8,108 bases of DNA from Bacillota bacterium (GCA_023445445.1 JAEXLD010000078.1:1-8108), one strand, 5' to 3'. Counted from the first letter of the stretch, positions 1-6,170 are shown. The notes: generated by a model not told the origin, from the letters alone. Program-made: numbers and translations.

Positions 1-46
1 CCTAAATTTATATAGTATATTATTCCAAAACTACCAGCTGTTCATA

Positions 47-93
47 CAAAAAAACAGTAGTTAGTTTTGTTTTTACACAAAACCAACTACTGT
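47..93 (-). terminator. Intrinsic terminator of the VTC/DUF4956 operon
   Basis: Inverted repeat with arms 54-70 and 77-93 (17 bp, one G-T wobble) around a 6-nt loop. Read on the minus strand, the hairpin is followed by seven T residues (complement of 47-53). It lies 83 bp beyond the stop codon of the DUF4956 gene, so it ends the minus-strand operon. There is no T-run on the plus-strand side, so it is probably one-directional. Nothing recognisable lies in positions 1-46. Confidence 0.9.
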
Positions 94-175
94 CCCGAGT
101 TGTCTAAAAACATCTCCTTATTGTATATATAATTATTTCATTCTTTAATTTTTTAATTGTGCCATAGTGCATTAA

Positions 176-865
176 CTAGTAATAAACTTTTTCTTCAAAT
201 CCAGCAAAGTTTAGAGAAATATTTAAATTTCCATTTTTACATCTTAATTCATCAATGAAATTCTTTTGATTAGCATCAAGCTTCATTTCAATTATATAGT
301 GGATTTCAAAAAGAGAACCAAAATCTCTAGTTTTAATAGTTTCTATTTTCCATGAATTTGTGTACTTATTTAATATTTCGTCAAATATTCCATCATAATT
401 TAAGTCCTCTGGAATTGTTATTTTAAGTTTAGATGTTTTAGTTTTAGGCATAGCAAATTTTGTTGCATCTAATATTATAGTTAAAGCACAAAGCACTATA
501 GTAAAGATAAATGCATATCCAATATAGCCCATGCCACAAGTTAATCCAACTGCTAAAGTAAAGAATACATAAGTTATATCCTTTGGATCCCCAGGGGCAC
601 TTCTAAAACGAATAATTGAAAAGGCTCCAGCTAAACTAAAGGCTCTAGCTACATTATTGCCTACTAAAAGTATAATAATTGATATTATAACTGGTAGCAT
701 AATTAATGTTACTGTAAAACTTGGAGCATAGCCTTCTCTTTTATGAGTTCTCATATATGCAAGGCTAATAATTAATCCAAGAACAATTGATGATAAAATA
801 ATAATTAAAGCATTAAATAAAGTAAATGATTCCCCATTAGTTGATGTTATTATAGTTTCTAGCAT
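176..865 (-). CDS. DUF4956 family integral membrane protein
   Basis: A 229-residue membrane protein. Hydrophobic segments lie at about residues 15-37, 50-70, 96-112 and 115-133, followed by a soluble, probably cytoplasmic C-terminal domain (about 142-229). The conserved signature of the DUF4956 family is visible between helices 2 and 3: RAFSLAGAFSIIRFR at 74-88 followed by PGDPKDITY at 91-99. The biochemical function of the family is not established. DUF4956 genes commonly sit beside VTC-domain genes, often with a CotH-type kinase gene; no CotH gene is visible here. The start codon overlaps the end of the upstream VTC gene by 7 bp, and AGGAGG at 874-879 lies 8 nt before it, so the two are translationally coupled and probably act together. 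A role as membrane anchor or translocator for the VTC protein is my inference. The length is usual for the family and I see no damage. Confidence 0.85.
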   Translation of the reverse strand: MLETIITSTNGESFTLFNALIIILSSIVLGLIISLAYMRTHKREGYAPSFTVTLIMLPVIISIIILLVGNNVARAFSLAGAFSIIRFRSAPGDPKDITYVFFTLAVGLTCGMGYIGYAFIFTIVLCALTIILDATKFAMPKTKTSKLKITIPEDLNYDGIFDEILNKYTNSWKIETIKTRDFGSLFEIHYIIEMKLDANQKNFIDELRCKNGNLNISLNFAGFEEKVYY

Positions 866-1605
866 ATGTTTTTCCTCCTTATGTCACAAGTATTATTTAA
901 ACAATAACTCATATATTCATTTCCATATTTAGAAAAGTGAGTATTGTATATTTTTAATTCTGAAAGTATTTTACTTAACCAAAGTGGTATAGCACCTAAT
1001 ATTTTAACTTCCATAAGATAGTAACCTTTTGGGAGTAAATCATTACCATAGTTATCCATCTTAAGAGACAAGTTATCACGTCTACTTAATATATTTGAAT
1101 CAAAGGTTATTCTAAAGTCATTATCATTTTTTCCAAAGAAAGCTTTTCTGTTATAACTTATAAATACCTTAGGAGATAAATTATTATTACTTAAATAATA
1201 TTCTATTTCATCTAAAACTTGATTATTTAAGTAATCAATAGAATCGGGTCTTTTTCCATATTCTAAAAACTTTTCAGCTTCTTTTAATGTTAAGGTTGCT
1301 CTTCTTTTATTTACAATTCCATTTATTTTTTTCTTAAGTTCTAAAAAAACTTTATCATTTTCATCTATAGGAGCTTTATAACTTCTTAATCTAAGCTTTT
1401 CTTTATAATAAGGTTTATTAATTGAATGTCTAATTACATCATTATTCACTGTATCATAGTAAATACTATAAATATTGTAGTTATTTCCATTTTTGCAGTA
1501 TTTATCTGTATTCATATATTTCTCTAATATAGGAAGAAGAGACTTATATTGATTTTCATTTAATATAAATTTTTTTTCAAATCTTTTAAATGATTTTATT
1601 GCCAT
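859..1605 (-). CDS. VTC domain-containing protein (polyphosphate polymerase-like, CYTH/TTM fold)
   Basis: A 248-residue soluble protein with no signal peptide or membrane helix. It matches bacterial VTC-domain proteins, relatives of the catalytic domain of yeast Vtc4, which builds polyphosphate from ATP inside a basic tunnel. Motifs in order: RFEKKF at 8-13, YYDT at 49-52, KLRLRSY at 70-76, FLELKKK at 87-93, NKRR at 99-102, SYNRKAF at 150-156, RITFDSN at 165-171, LMEVKI at 197-202 and FSKYGNEYM at 224-232. Compared from memory with Vtc4, the RxR pair, the strand lysine (K91), YxR (Y151/R153), ExK (E199/K201) and SK (S225/K226) are all kept, so the active site looks intact. It is the first gene of a two-gene operon with the DUF4956 membrane protein, which could recruit it to the membrane. 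AGGAGG at 1613-1618, 7 nt upstream, fixes the start. The true substrate in bacteria is uncertain: polyphosphate synthesis is a family prediction, not seen directly. Confidence 0.85.
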   Translation of the reverse strand: MAIKSFKRFEKKFILNENQYKSLLPILEKYMNTDKYCKNGNNYNIYSIYYDTVNNDVIRHSINKPYYKEKLRLRSYKAPIDENDKVFLELKKKINGIVNKRRATLTLKEAEKFLEYGKRPDSIDYLNNQVLDEIEYYLSNNNLSPKVFISYNRKAFFGKNDNDFRITFDSNILSRRDNLSLKMDNYGNDLLPKGYYLMEVKILGAIPLWLSKILSELKIYNTHFSKYGNEYMSYCLNNTCDIRRKNIC

Positions 1606-1639
1606 ATAATTACCTCCTGTGAATTTACTTCTTGAGATA

Positions 1640-1672
1640 ATTATATAAACCTAAGCTTAAAGAAATCTTAAA
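1640..1672 (-). promoter_or_regulatory. Candidate promoter and direct-repeat operator of the VTC operon
   Basis: On the minus strand a perfect -10 element TATAAT occupies 1645-1640, about 35 bp before the VTC start codon. No good -35 hexamer lies 16-18 bp upstream. Instead two copies of TTTAAG (1672-1667 and 1661-1656) repeat with an 11-bp period. A strong -10, a poor -35 and 11-bp direct repeats fit activation by an OmpR/PhoB-type response regulator, but the regulator is unidentified and in such AT-rich DNA chance remains possible. Confidence 0.4.
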
Positions 1673-1810
1673 TTTAAAAAAGCTATACTAAAAAATAAGT
1701 TATTTAGTTTATAAAAAGAGTGAAATTTAATTGATATTCATGCTTTAAATAATATGTAATGGTTATAAGGTTTATGGTGGAATATGAATATTTTATACAT
1801 GTATTAAGAA

Positions 1811-1921
1811 ATGGCAACCTTTGAGAGGTATTTCATAGAAAATAAAAATACTCATATAGAGTATAAGAATAGCTATTACAAATGGAAAGCTAATATAAAA
1901 GGTTCCTTTTACTTATATTGA
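1811..1921 (+). other. Possible gene remnant or short ORF, 36 codons
   Basis: An open frame starting MATFERYF and containing ...YYKWKANIKG before a TGA. It has two-sided protein-like composition (two aromatic clusters, a tryptophan, alternating charges) but no ribosome binding site before its ATG. In the same frame upstream, seven further codons (from 1784) are separated from it by a single TAA at 1805-1807. This could be the decayed remains of a gene or a chance ORF. I do not recognise the family. Apart from this and the two divergent promoters I see nothing in the 377-bp gap 1606-1982. Confidence 0.2.
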
Positions 1922-1946
1922 TAGTAATATTCCGCTATAGTAAAAT
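1918..1946 (+). promoter_or_regulatory. Sigma-A-type promoter of the lipoprotein gene
   Basis: TTGATA at 1918-1923, a 17-bp spacer, then TAAAAT at 1941-1946, each one mismatch from the consensus. Transcription would begin near 1953, giving a 5' leader of about 30 nt that contains the ribosome binding site GAGGTGG (1970-1976). Confidence 0.6.
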
Positions 1947-1982
1947 AATGGTATAGATAATAATATAAAGAGGTGGCCTTTT

Positions 1983-2564
1983 ATGAAGAAGTTATTAATT
2001 TATTTATTATTTTCTACACTTTTATTAACTTCTTGTTCATTAAATAAGTCAGCTAATGTAGAGAACACAGCTGATATTAGTAAAAATGAAGTTACTAATG
2101 AATTATCTAATTCTAATGTAGAAGAAAATGATAATTCAAAAGATACAAATGAAATTTCACAGAGTAATACTAGTGATAATATTAATTCATTAAATGAAAA
2201 TATAAGTGAAAAGGTTAAGGACTATATTATAAATGGACAAGAAAATAAATCTGAAGCTGAGAAATTAAAATGGAGTAAAAGTTTCTTAAATGAAGTTAAT
2301 ATTGAAGATTTATATAGTAAATATATAAAGGACGGAGGTAACAGAGAAGACATAGAAGAATTTGCTACCTATGTAACTTTAAATGCTCCTATACTTTCTA
2401 ATTGGGAACAATTATTTAAAAAGGATTTATATGATACCTACAGTGAAGAAGTAGTTAAGGTAGAATATTTAGAGGGAGATCTATATCAAGCATATGTTAA
2501 TAAGGATGGCTCAGAAGTTCCTTTCGTTGTAGTTTCATCAAGAACAGGATATTTTCACGGATAG
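1983..2564 (+). CDS. Putative lipoprotein of unknown function
   Basis: A 193-residue exported lipoprotein. Residues 1-17 form a type II signal peptide (two lysines, then a leucine-rich core) ending in the lipobox L15-T16-S17-C18; C18 would be lipidated and hold the protein on the outer face of the membrane. Residues about 19-75 are a low-complexity linker rich in Asn, Ser, Glu, Asp and Thr, typical of spacers that cross the cell wall. A compact C-terminal domain (about 76-193) has helix-forming sequence followed by strand-like segments (VVKVEYLEGDLYQAYV at 157-172, PFVVVSSRTGYFHG at 180-193). I do not recognise this domain. The start is set by GAGGTGG 6 nt upstream. The gene has its own promoter and terminator, so it is probably monocistronic; its neighbours give no functional clue beyond a shared envelope location with the downstream NlpC/P60 protein. 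Confidence 0.85.
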   Translation: MKKLLIYLLFSTLLLTSCSLNKSANVENTADISKNEVTNELSNSNVEENDNSKDTNEISQSNTSDNINSLNENISEKVKDYIINGQENKSEAEKLKWSKSFLNEVNIEDLYSKYIKDGGNREDIEEFATYVTLNAPILSNWEQLFKKDLYDTYSEEVVKVEYLEGDLYQAYVNKDGSEVPFVVVSSRTGYFHG

Positions 2565-2676
2565 ATACTTATAAGGTGTTAGAGAGAAATGAATAATGAA
2601 AAATGTATAGTTAAGTAGGAAATTTCCTGAAGGAATTTCTAAAATAAAAAAAATTTATATTATATTTTATGATTTT

Positions 2677-2701
2677 AGGCTGTTGTAACAGCCTTTTTTT
2701 A
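2677..2701 (+). terminator. Intrinsic terminator of the lipoprotein gene
   Basis: Stem AGGCTGT/ACAGCCT (2677-2683 with 2688-2694) around the loop TGTA, followed by a T-run to 2700. It lies 112 bp after the lipoprotein stop codon. Its 18-bp core is identical at 17 of 18 positions to the core of the terminator at 7883-7900. The DNA between the stop codon and this hairpin (2565-2676) holds only a weak AT-rich hairpin at about 2619-2639. Confidence 0.85.
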
Positions 2702-2798
2702 TTTTCTAATAATTTATAAAAAATATTGCCTTGTGGATAATTTTTTATAAATTTCTTTCCTTACTTTTTTATTAAAAGTATATAAAATTTAATATATT

Positions 2799-2815
2799 TG
2801 TAATTAAAATGTAAT
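2799..2815 (+). promoter_or_regulatory. Predicted WalR (YycF) binding box
   Basis: TGTAAT-TAAAA-TGTAAT: two identical hexamers separated by 5 bp (11-bp period). This matches without mismatch the WalR consensus TGTWAH-N5-TGTWAH known from Bacillus and Staphylococcus, where WalRK controls cell-wall hydrolases. The box lies 67-83 bp upstream of the start codon of an NlpC/P60 hydrolase, the expected type of target. Binding is inferred, not shown. Confidence 0.6.
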
Positions 2816-2820
2816 TCAGG

Positions 2821-2849
2821 TATAGGAGATTTTAATGTAGAATTATACT
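2821..2849 (+). promoter_or_regulatory. Candidate promoter of the NlpC/P60 gene
   Basis: The best -10 element is TATACT (2844-2849, five of six), with only a poor -35 (TATAGG, 2821-2826) 17 bp upstream. The WalR box would then be centred near -49, just upstream of -35, a position suited to activation. An alternative is TTGTAA (2798-2803), 17 bp, TATAGG (2821-2826), in which the WalR box would overlap -35 and would more likely repress. The sequence does not decide between them. Confidence 0.35.
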
Positions 2850-2881
2850 GTGGTTACAAAATTTGGATAAGGGGTAATGCT

Positions 2882-3499
2882 ATGAGAAAATTAAGATTAA
2901 ATAAAAAGAGAATATTTATTATAACAGTAATATTGATATTGGTATTAGTTGGGATTTTAAGTTTTAAGAACTTATACAAAAAAGATAATTACGAAAATGA
3001 AGGAATTAATATGACTGAAGAAGATAAAGAAATTGTAGATGATGTTATAGAACTAGCAGAATCAAAAATTGGATTTCAATATGTTTGGGGTGGAAAAGGA
3101 GAAATAATGACTGAGGAAAGGCTTGATGAACTTATTAGTTATTATGGAGATAGTTATTATCCACTAAGTAGGGAAACATATATAGGAAGTCAAGCTTTTG
3201 ATTGCTCTGGATTAGCATATTGGACATATAGGGAAGTAACAGGAACAGAAATAGGATATTCAACCTTTGATCAAGAGGATATTTTACAAGGATATGAGGT
3301 TAACGAAGAAGATTTACAGCCTGGAGATTTAATATATACACCTGGACATGTAGTTTTATATAAGGGTAGAGGAAAAATGATTAATGCGTATAATAAATAT
3401 GCTTATCCCATTGGAGGAGTTAAGGAAGCAAACTTATATTTAAGTGATGATAGTATAATTTATAGACCTATTGATTATATAAATTCTCTAAAGGAATAA
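2882..3499 (+). CDS. Membrane-anchored NlpC/P60 family cell-wall peptidase
   Basis: A 205-residue protein with a basic N-terminus (residues 1-10) and one hydrophobic helix (about 11-27) that is a signal anchor or uncleaved signal, placing the rest outside the membrane. Residues about 45-200 form an NlpC/P60 domain, a papain-like fold that cuts peptide bonds in peptidoglycan stem peptides. The catalytic Cys is C108 in FDCSGLAYW (106-114); the His is H156 in GHVVLYKG (155-162); the third polar residue is probably N168 in KMINAY, 12 residues after the His, where many members have His. An unusual stretch of about 35 residues (72-105) separates the conserved YVWGG (67-71) from the catalytic motif. 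There is no SH3 or LysM wall-binding domain. AAGGGGT at 2869-2875 sets the start. The WalR box upstream fits a role in wall turnover. No terminator follows the gene; the tyrS promoter begins 7 bp after its stop codon. Confidence 0.9.
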   Translation: MRKLRLNKKRIFIITVILILVLVGILSFKNLYKKDNYENEGINMTEEDKEIVDDVIELAESKIGFQYVWGGKGEIMTEERLDELISYYGDSYYPLSRETYIGSQAFDCSGLAYWTYREVTGTEIGYSTFDQEDILQGYEVNEEDLQPGDLIYTPGHVVLYKGRGKMINAYNKYAYPIGGVKEANLYLSDDSIIYRPIDYINSLKE

Positions 3500-3505
3500 A
3501 AGATA

Positions 3506-3534
3506 TTGACAATAAATTCAAGAAGTCTTATAAT
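3506..3534 (+). promoter_or_regulatory. Consensus sigma-A promoter of the tyrS leader
   Basis: TTGACA (3506-3511), exactly 17 bp, TATAAT (3529-3534): both hexamers are perfect. Transcription should start near 3541. Strong constitutive initiation is what one expects for a gene controlled by attenuation in the leader. The leader from here to the tyrS start is about 430 nt. Confidence 0.9.
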
Positions 3535-3599
3535 CAATACTAATAAATAAGCATAACTAAGAATTATTAATATAGTTCGGAGTATAAGATAATAAAAAG

Positions 3600-3880
3600 C
3601 TATGATAAGAAGAAGTAGTAATTAGAAATCTTACAGAAAGTTACCGGTTGATGAGAGGTGCAAGAAAAGCTAATTATGAATACATCTTTGAGCTTCACAC
3701 CAAATGGTGCTTTGCATCTAGTAGGCTGTGACGTATTCCTTGCACACGTTATAGTGCTAGAGTATTACCTAGTAAATACTAGAGTACTCGAAAAGGTAGA
3801 CAATGTGAGTTGTCTATGAACTTAGGTGGTAACACGAAGATTTATCTCTCGTCCTTTGATATAAGGGACGGGAGTTTTTT
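3600..3880 (+). promoter_or_regulatory. Tyrosine T-box leader (riboswitch) of tyrS
   Basis: A tRNA-sensing leader that lets transcription continue when uncharged tRNA-Tyr is abundant. Stem I is visible: helix TAATTAG (3619-3625) with CTAATTA (3670-3676), and GAAG (about 3612-3615) with CTTC (3693-3696). Between them on the 3' strand is the specifier loop with GAATACAT; the specifier codon is TAC (3681-3683), tyrosine, matching the downstream gene. A distal AG-rich bulge and apical loop lie at about 3636-3660. CACC/GGTG at about 3697-3710 and the repeat around 3757-3789 supply stems II and III. The T-box sequence TAGGTGGTAACACG is at 3823-3836. The antiterminator forms from AGG (3824-3826) with CCT (3853-3855) and ACGA (3834-3837) with TCGT (3849-3852), leaving a 7-nt bulge TGGTAAC. 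Its TGGT pairs with the ACCA end of tRNA, agreeing with an A discriminator base in tRNA-Tyr. Confidence 0.95.
3846..3880 (+). terminator. T-box-controlled intrinsic terminator
   Basis: Arms 3846-3855 (CTCTCGTCCT) and 3865-3874 (GGGACGGGAG) pair over 10 bp with two G-U wobbles, around a 9-nt loop, followed by TTTTTT at 3875-3880. The 5' arm shares bases 3849-3855 with the antiterminator, so the two structures exclude each other, as required for attenuation. It is also the first visible terminator for transcripts entering from the NlpC/P60 gene. Confidence 0.92.
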
Positions 3881-3972
3881 GTTTTCTAAAAATGTCTTAG
3901 GGTTACAATTTTATACTATATTATTCTTATAGAGCTTGCTTATATTTTAAATATAAGAGGAGTGTTAAAGAA

Positions 3973-5175
3973 ATGAAAACAGTAGAAGAACAATTAAAAA
4001 TTATTAAAAAGGGAGTAGAATTAATAGTTAGTGAAGAGGAGCTTAAGTTAAAGCTTGAAAAATCTATAAAAGATAATAAACCATTAACTATTAAGCTAGG
4101 TCTTGATCCAAGTGCACCAGATATACATTTAGGTCATGCCGTTGTTTTAAGAAAAATTAAGCAAATGCAAGATTTAGGACATAAAGCAGTTATAGTAATA
4201 GGTGATTTTACTGGGAAAATTGGAGATCCTACAGGAAAAGCAAAGGGAAGAAAGGCCTTAACGGAAGAAGAAGTATTAAAAAATGCTGAAACTTATAAAA
4301 ATCAAATTTTTAAGGTTTTAGATAAGGATAAAACAGAAGTTAAATTTAATAGCACTTGGCTTTCAAAATTAAATTTTGATGATGTATTAAAGCTAGCAGC
4401 AACAACTACTGTAGCTAGAATGTTAGAAAGAGATGATTTTCAAAAAAGATATAAGAATAATGTTCCAATAGGCATTCATGAATTCTTTTACCCATTAATG
4501 CAAGGCTATGATTCAATAGCTTTAGAAGCTGATATTGAACTTGGAGGAACTGATCAAACCTTTAATATCTTAATGGGAAGAACTCTTCAAAAATCAAGAG
4601 GACAAGAACAACAAATTGCAATGTTTATGCCAATATTAGAGGGCTTAGATGGAATTGAAAAAATGAGTAAGAGTTTAGGAAATTACATTGGAGTTAATGA
4701 ACCATCTAATGTAATGTTTAAAAAGGTAATGGAAATACCTGATAACTTAATAATTAAATATTTTGAACTAGCAACAGATGAGCATCCAGATAAAGTAGAA
4801 AAAATAAAAGAAAGACTTAATAATGGAGAAAATCCAAGGGATATTAAGCTTGAATTAGCAAATATAATAACAACTTTATATCATTCAAAAGAAGAAGTAA
4901 AAGAAGCAATAGATTTTTATAATACTGCTTTTTCAAAAAAGGAAATACCAGATAATATTCCTAGTTTAAATTTTACTGGAAGCAATTTAAGAGATATTCT
5001 TGATGATTTAATAAAGGAAAAACTTGTACCTAGTAAAAAAGAATTTAATAGGTTATTAGAACAAGGTGGAATTAAGCTTAATGGAGAAAAAATAAATGAC
5101 TTAGACACAGGTATTAAGAACAATGATGTATTGAAAATAGGAAAGAAAAAGTTTCTTAAATTAGTTAGAAATTAA
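3973..5175 (+). CDS. tyrS: Tyrosyl-tRNA synthetase (TyrZ-like, KMSKS subtype)
   Basis: Cytosolic class I aminoacyl-tRNA synthetase that charges tRNA-Tyr with tyrosine using ATP. At 400 residues it is normal length. The class I HIGH motif is HLGH at 52-55, preceded by KLGLDPSAPDIH (41-52). IGDFTGKIGDPTG at 76-88 and ADIELGGTDQTFN at 186-198 are nucleotide- and tyrosine-site signatures. The second ATP-binding loop is a true KMSKS (230-234), which places it in the subtype of B. subtilis TyrZ rather than TyrS, which has KFGKT-type loops. Residues about 335-400 form the S4-like RNA-binding domain (KEFNRLLEQGGIKLNGEKI at 348-366). AGAGGAG at 3956-3962, 10 nt before the ATG, is the ribosome binding site. 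Expression is controlled by the tyrosine T-box upstream. No terminator follows the gene, so transcripts may continue into the aminoglycoside adenylyltransferase gene 65 bp downstream. Confidence 0.97.
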   Translation: MKTVEEQLKIIKKGVELIVSEEELKLKLEKSIKDNKPLTIKLGLDPSAPDIHLGHAVVLRKIKQMQDLGHKAVIVIGDFTGKIGDPTGKAKGRKALTEEEVLKNAETYKNQIFKVLDKDKTEVKFNSTWLSKLNFDDVLKLAATTTVARMLERDDFQKRYKNNVPIGIHEFFYPLMQGYDSIALEADIELGGTDQTFNILMGRTLQKSRGQEQQIAMFMPILEGLDGIEKMSKSLGNYIGVNEPSNVMFKKVMEIPDNLIIKYFELATDEHPDKVEKIKERLNNGENPRDIKLELANIITTLYHSKEEVKEAIDFYNTAFSKKEIPDNIPSLNFTGSNLRDILDDLIKEKLVPSKKEFNRLLEQGGIKLNGEKINDLDTGIKNNDVLKIGKKKFLKLVRN

Positions 5176-5182
5176 AATAAAG

Positions 5183-5212
5183 TGATAAAATAAATTTATA
5201 ATGTGGTATAAA
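5183..5212 (+). promoter_or_regulatory. Weak candidate promoter of the adenylyltransferase gene
   Basis: An extended -10 element, TGGTATAAA at 5204-5212, with TGATAA (5183-5188) at an 18-bp spacing as a weak -35. A perfect TATAAT at 5197-5202 also exists but has no -35 partner. If real, the adenylyltransferase gene has some expression independent of tyrS. Confidence 0.35.
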
Positions 5213-5240
5213 TATAAAAATAAATGTTGGGGATGTTTAA

Positions 5241-6116
5241 ATGAGATCAGAAAAAGAGATGTTCAATTTAATATTAAATATAGCGAATGAGGATAGAAGA
5301 ATTCGAGGAGTTATTTTAAATGGTTCTAGAACAAATCCAAATGCTATAAAAGATATTTTCCAAGATTATGATATTTTATATGTTGTTGAGGATACAAATC
5401 CATTTCGCAAAGAGAAAGATTGGATTAATCAATTTGGTGAAGTATTATATATGCAATATCCAGAAGAAAGTTCTTATTATGAAGGGGATGTAGAAAATTG
5501 TTATGGGTGGCTAATTCAATTTACGGATGGCAATCGTCTAGACTTACATGTATGCACATTAGCCTACGCATTAAAAGAAATAAATGAAGAGGGGCTTTAT
5601 AAAATATTACTTGATAAGGATAATTCCTTGCCAGTTAATACTGAAGAAACAGATAAATATTATTGGGTAAAGAGGCCAACAGAAGCACAATTCTTAGATA
5701 CATGTAATGAATATTGGTGGTGCTTAAATAATGTAGCTAAAGGATTATGGAGAGAAGAAATACCCTATGTAATGGATATATTAAATTATAATTTAAGACC
5801 ATGTTTATTACGTTTATTAGAATGGGAAATTGGCCTTAAGACAAACTTTTCAGTTAGTGTTGGAAAATCAGGAAAATATATGTATAGATGGCTTGAAAAA
5901 GAGCAGTGGAATAAGTTTTTAGAAACATATTCTTCTGGAAATATAAAAGATATTTGGAGAACTGTTTTTATTATGTGTGATTTATTTAATGATATAGCTA
6001 AAGATATATCTAGTAAGATGAGTATCCAGTACAACCAGACTGAAGCAAATAATAGCTTTAAGTTTTTAAGGGATGTATATATATTACCAAAGGATGCAAA
6101 AGAAATATACAAATAA
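5241..6116 (+). CDS. aadE: Aminoglycoside 6-adenylyltransferase (AadE/AadK family)
   Basis: A 291-residue cytosolic nucleotidyltransferase of the ANT(6) family, which transfers AMP from ATP to the 6-hydroxyl of streptomycin and so inactivates it. Length is normal for the family. The N-terminal nucleotidyltransferase domain has GSRTNPNA (28-35) followed by the metal-binding pair in DYD (D42, D44), and a further acidic residue in DLH (D101-L102-H103). The C-terminal helical domain carries the family signature NEYWWCLNNVAKGLWREE (156-173), which helps form the drug pocket. The N-terminus MRSEKEM aligns with known members, supporting this start, although the ribosome binding site (GGGG at 5229-5232) is weak. 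Base composition resembles the neighbours, and no mobile element abuts it, so it may be an intrinsic chromosomal AadK-like gene rather than a recent import. Actual resistance cannot be judged from sequence. It is preceded by tyrS without a terminator and followed by a broken acetyltransferase gene. Confidence 0.9.
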   Translation: MRSEKEMFNLILNIANEDRRIRGVILNGSRTNPNAIKDIFQDYDILYVVEDTNPFRKEKDWINQFGEVLYMQYPEESSYYEGDVENCYGWLIQFTDGNRLDLHVCTLAYALKEINEEGLYKILLDKDNSLPVNTEETDKYYWVKRPTEAQFLDTCNEYWWCLNNVAKGLWREEIPYVMDILNYNLRPCLLRLLEWEIGLKTNFSVSVGKSGKYMYRWLEKEQWNKFLETYSSGNIKDIWRTVFIMCDLFNDIAKDISSKMSIQYNQTEANNSFKFLRDVYILPKDAKEIYK

Positions 6117-6117
6117 C

Positions 6118-6145
6118 AATTAATAATTAATAATTAATAATTAAT
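6118..6145 (+). repeat. Four tandem copies of the heptamer AATTAAT
   Basis: Four perfect 7-bp units at 6118-6124, 6125-6131, 6132-6138 and 6139-6145, starting two bases after the adenylyltransferase stop codon. Short AT-rich tandem repeats like this can change copy number by slippage. No function is evident. Confidence 0.9.
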
Positions 6146-6170
6146 ATATAGGTTGGAGGCAAAAGATAAA

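Noticed and set aside
2619..2639. Hairpin GAAATTTCC/GGAATTTC as an additional terminator after the lipoprotein gene
   Set aside because: The stem is AT-rich with a bulge and is not followed by a T-run; the real terminator is at 2677-2701.
3600..3880. A tRNA gene or S-box/SAM riboswitch in the tyrS leader
   Set aside because: No cloverleaf fits, while the T-box sequence, 7-nt antiterminator bulge, UAC specifier and competing terminator all agree with a tyrosine T-box.
4917..5123. A 68-codon open frame on the minus strand inside tyrS
   Set aside because: It lies wholly antisense to the well-supported S4-domain region of tyrS and has no family resemblance; a shadow frame.
5197..5202. A perfect TATAAT between tyrS and aadE as a strong promoter
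   Set aside because: No -35-like hexamer lies 15-19 bp upstream, and TATAAT is frequent by chance in DNA this AT-rich.
5786..6112. A 108-codon open frame on the minus strand inside aadE
   Set aside because: Antisense to the conserved C-terminal part of aadE; its hydrophobic composition is what the reverse complement of that coding sequence produces.
6118..6145. Regular heptamer repeats as a possible CRISPR or iteron array
   Set aside because: The units are 7 bp, directly abutting, pure A/T and without spacers; no replication or cas gene is nearby. A simple tandem repeat is the better description.
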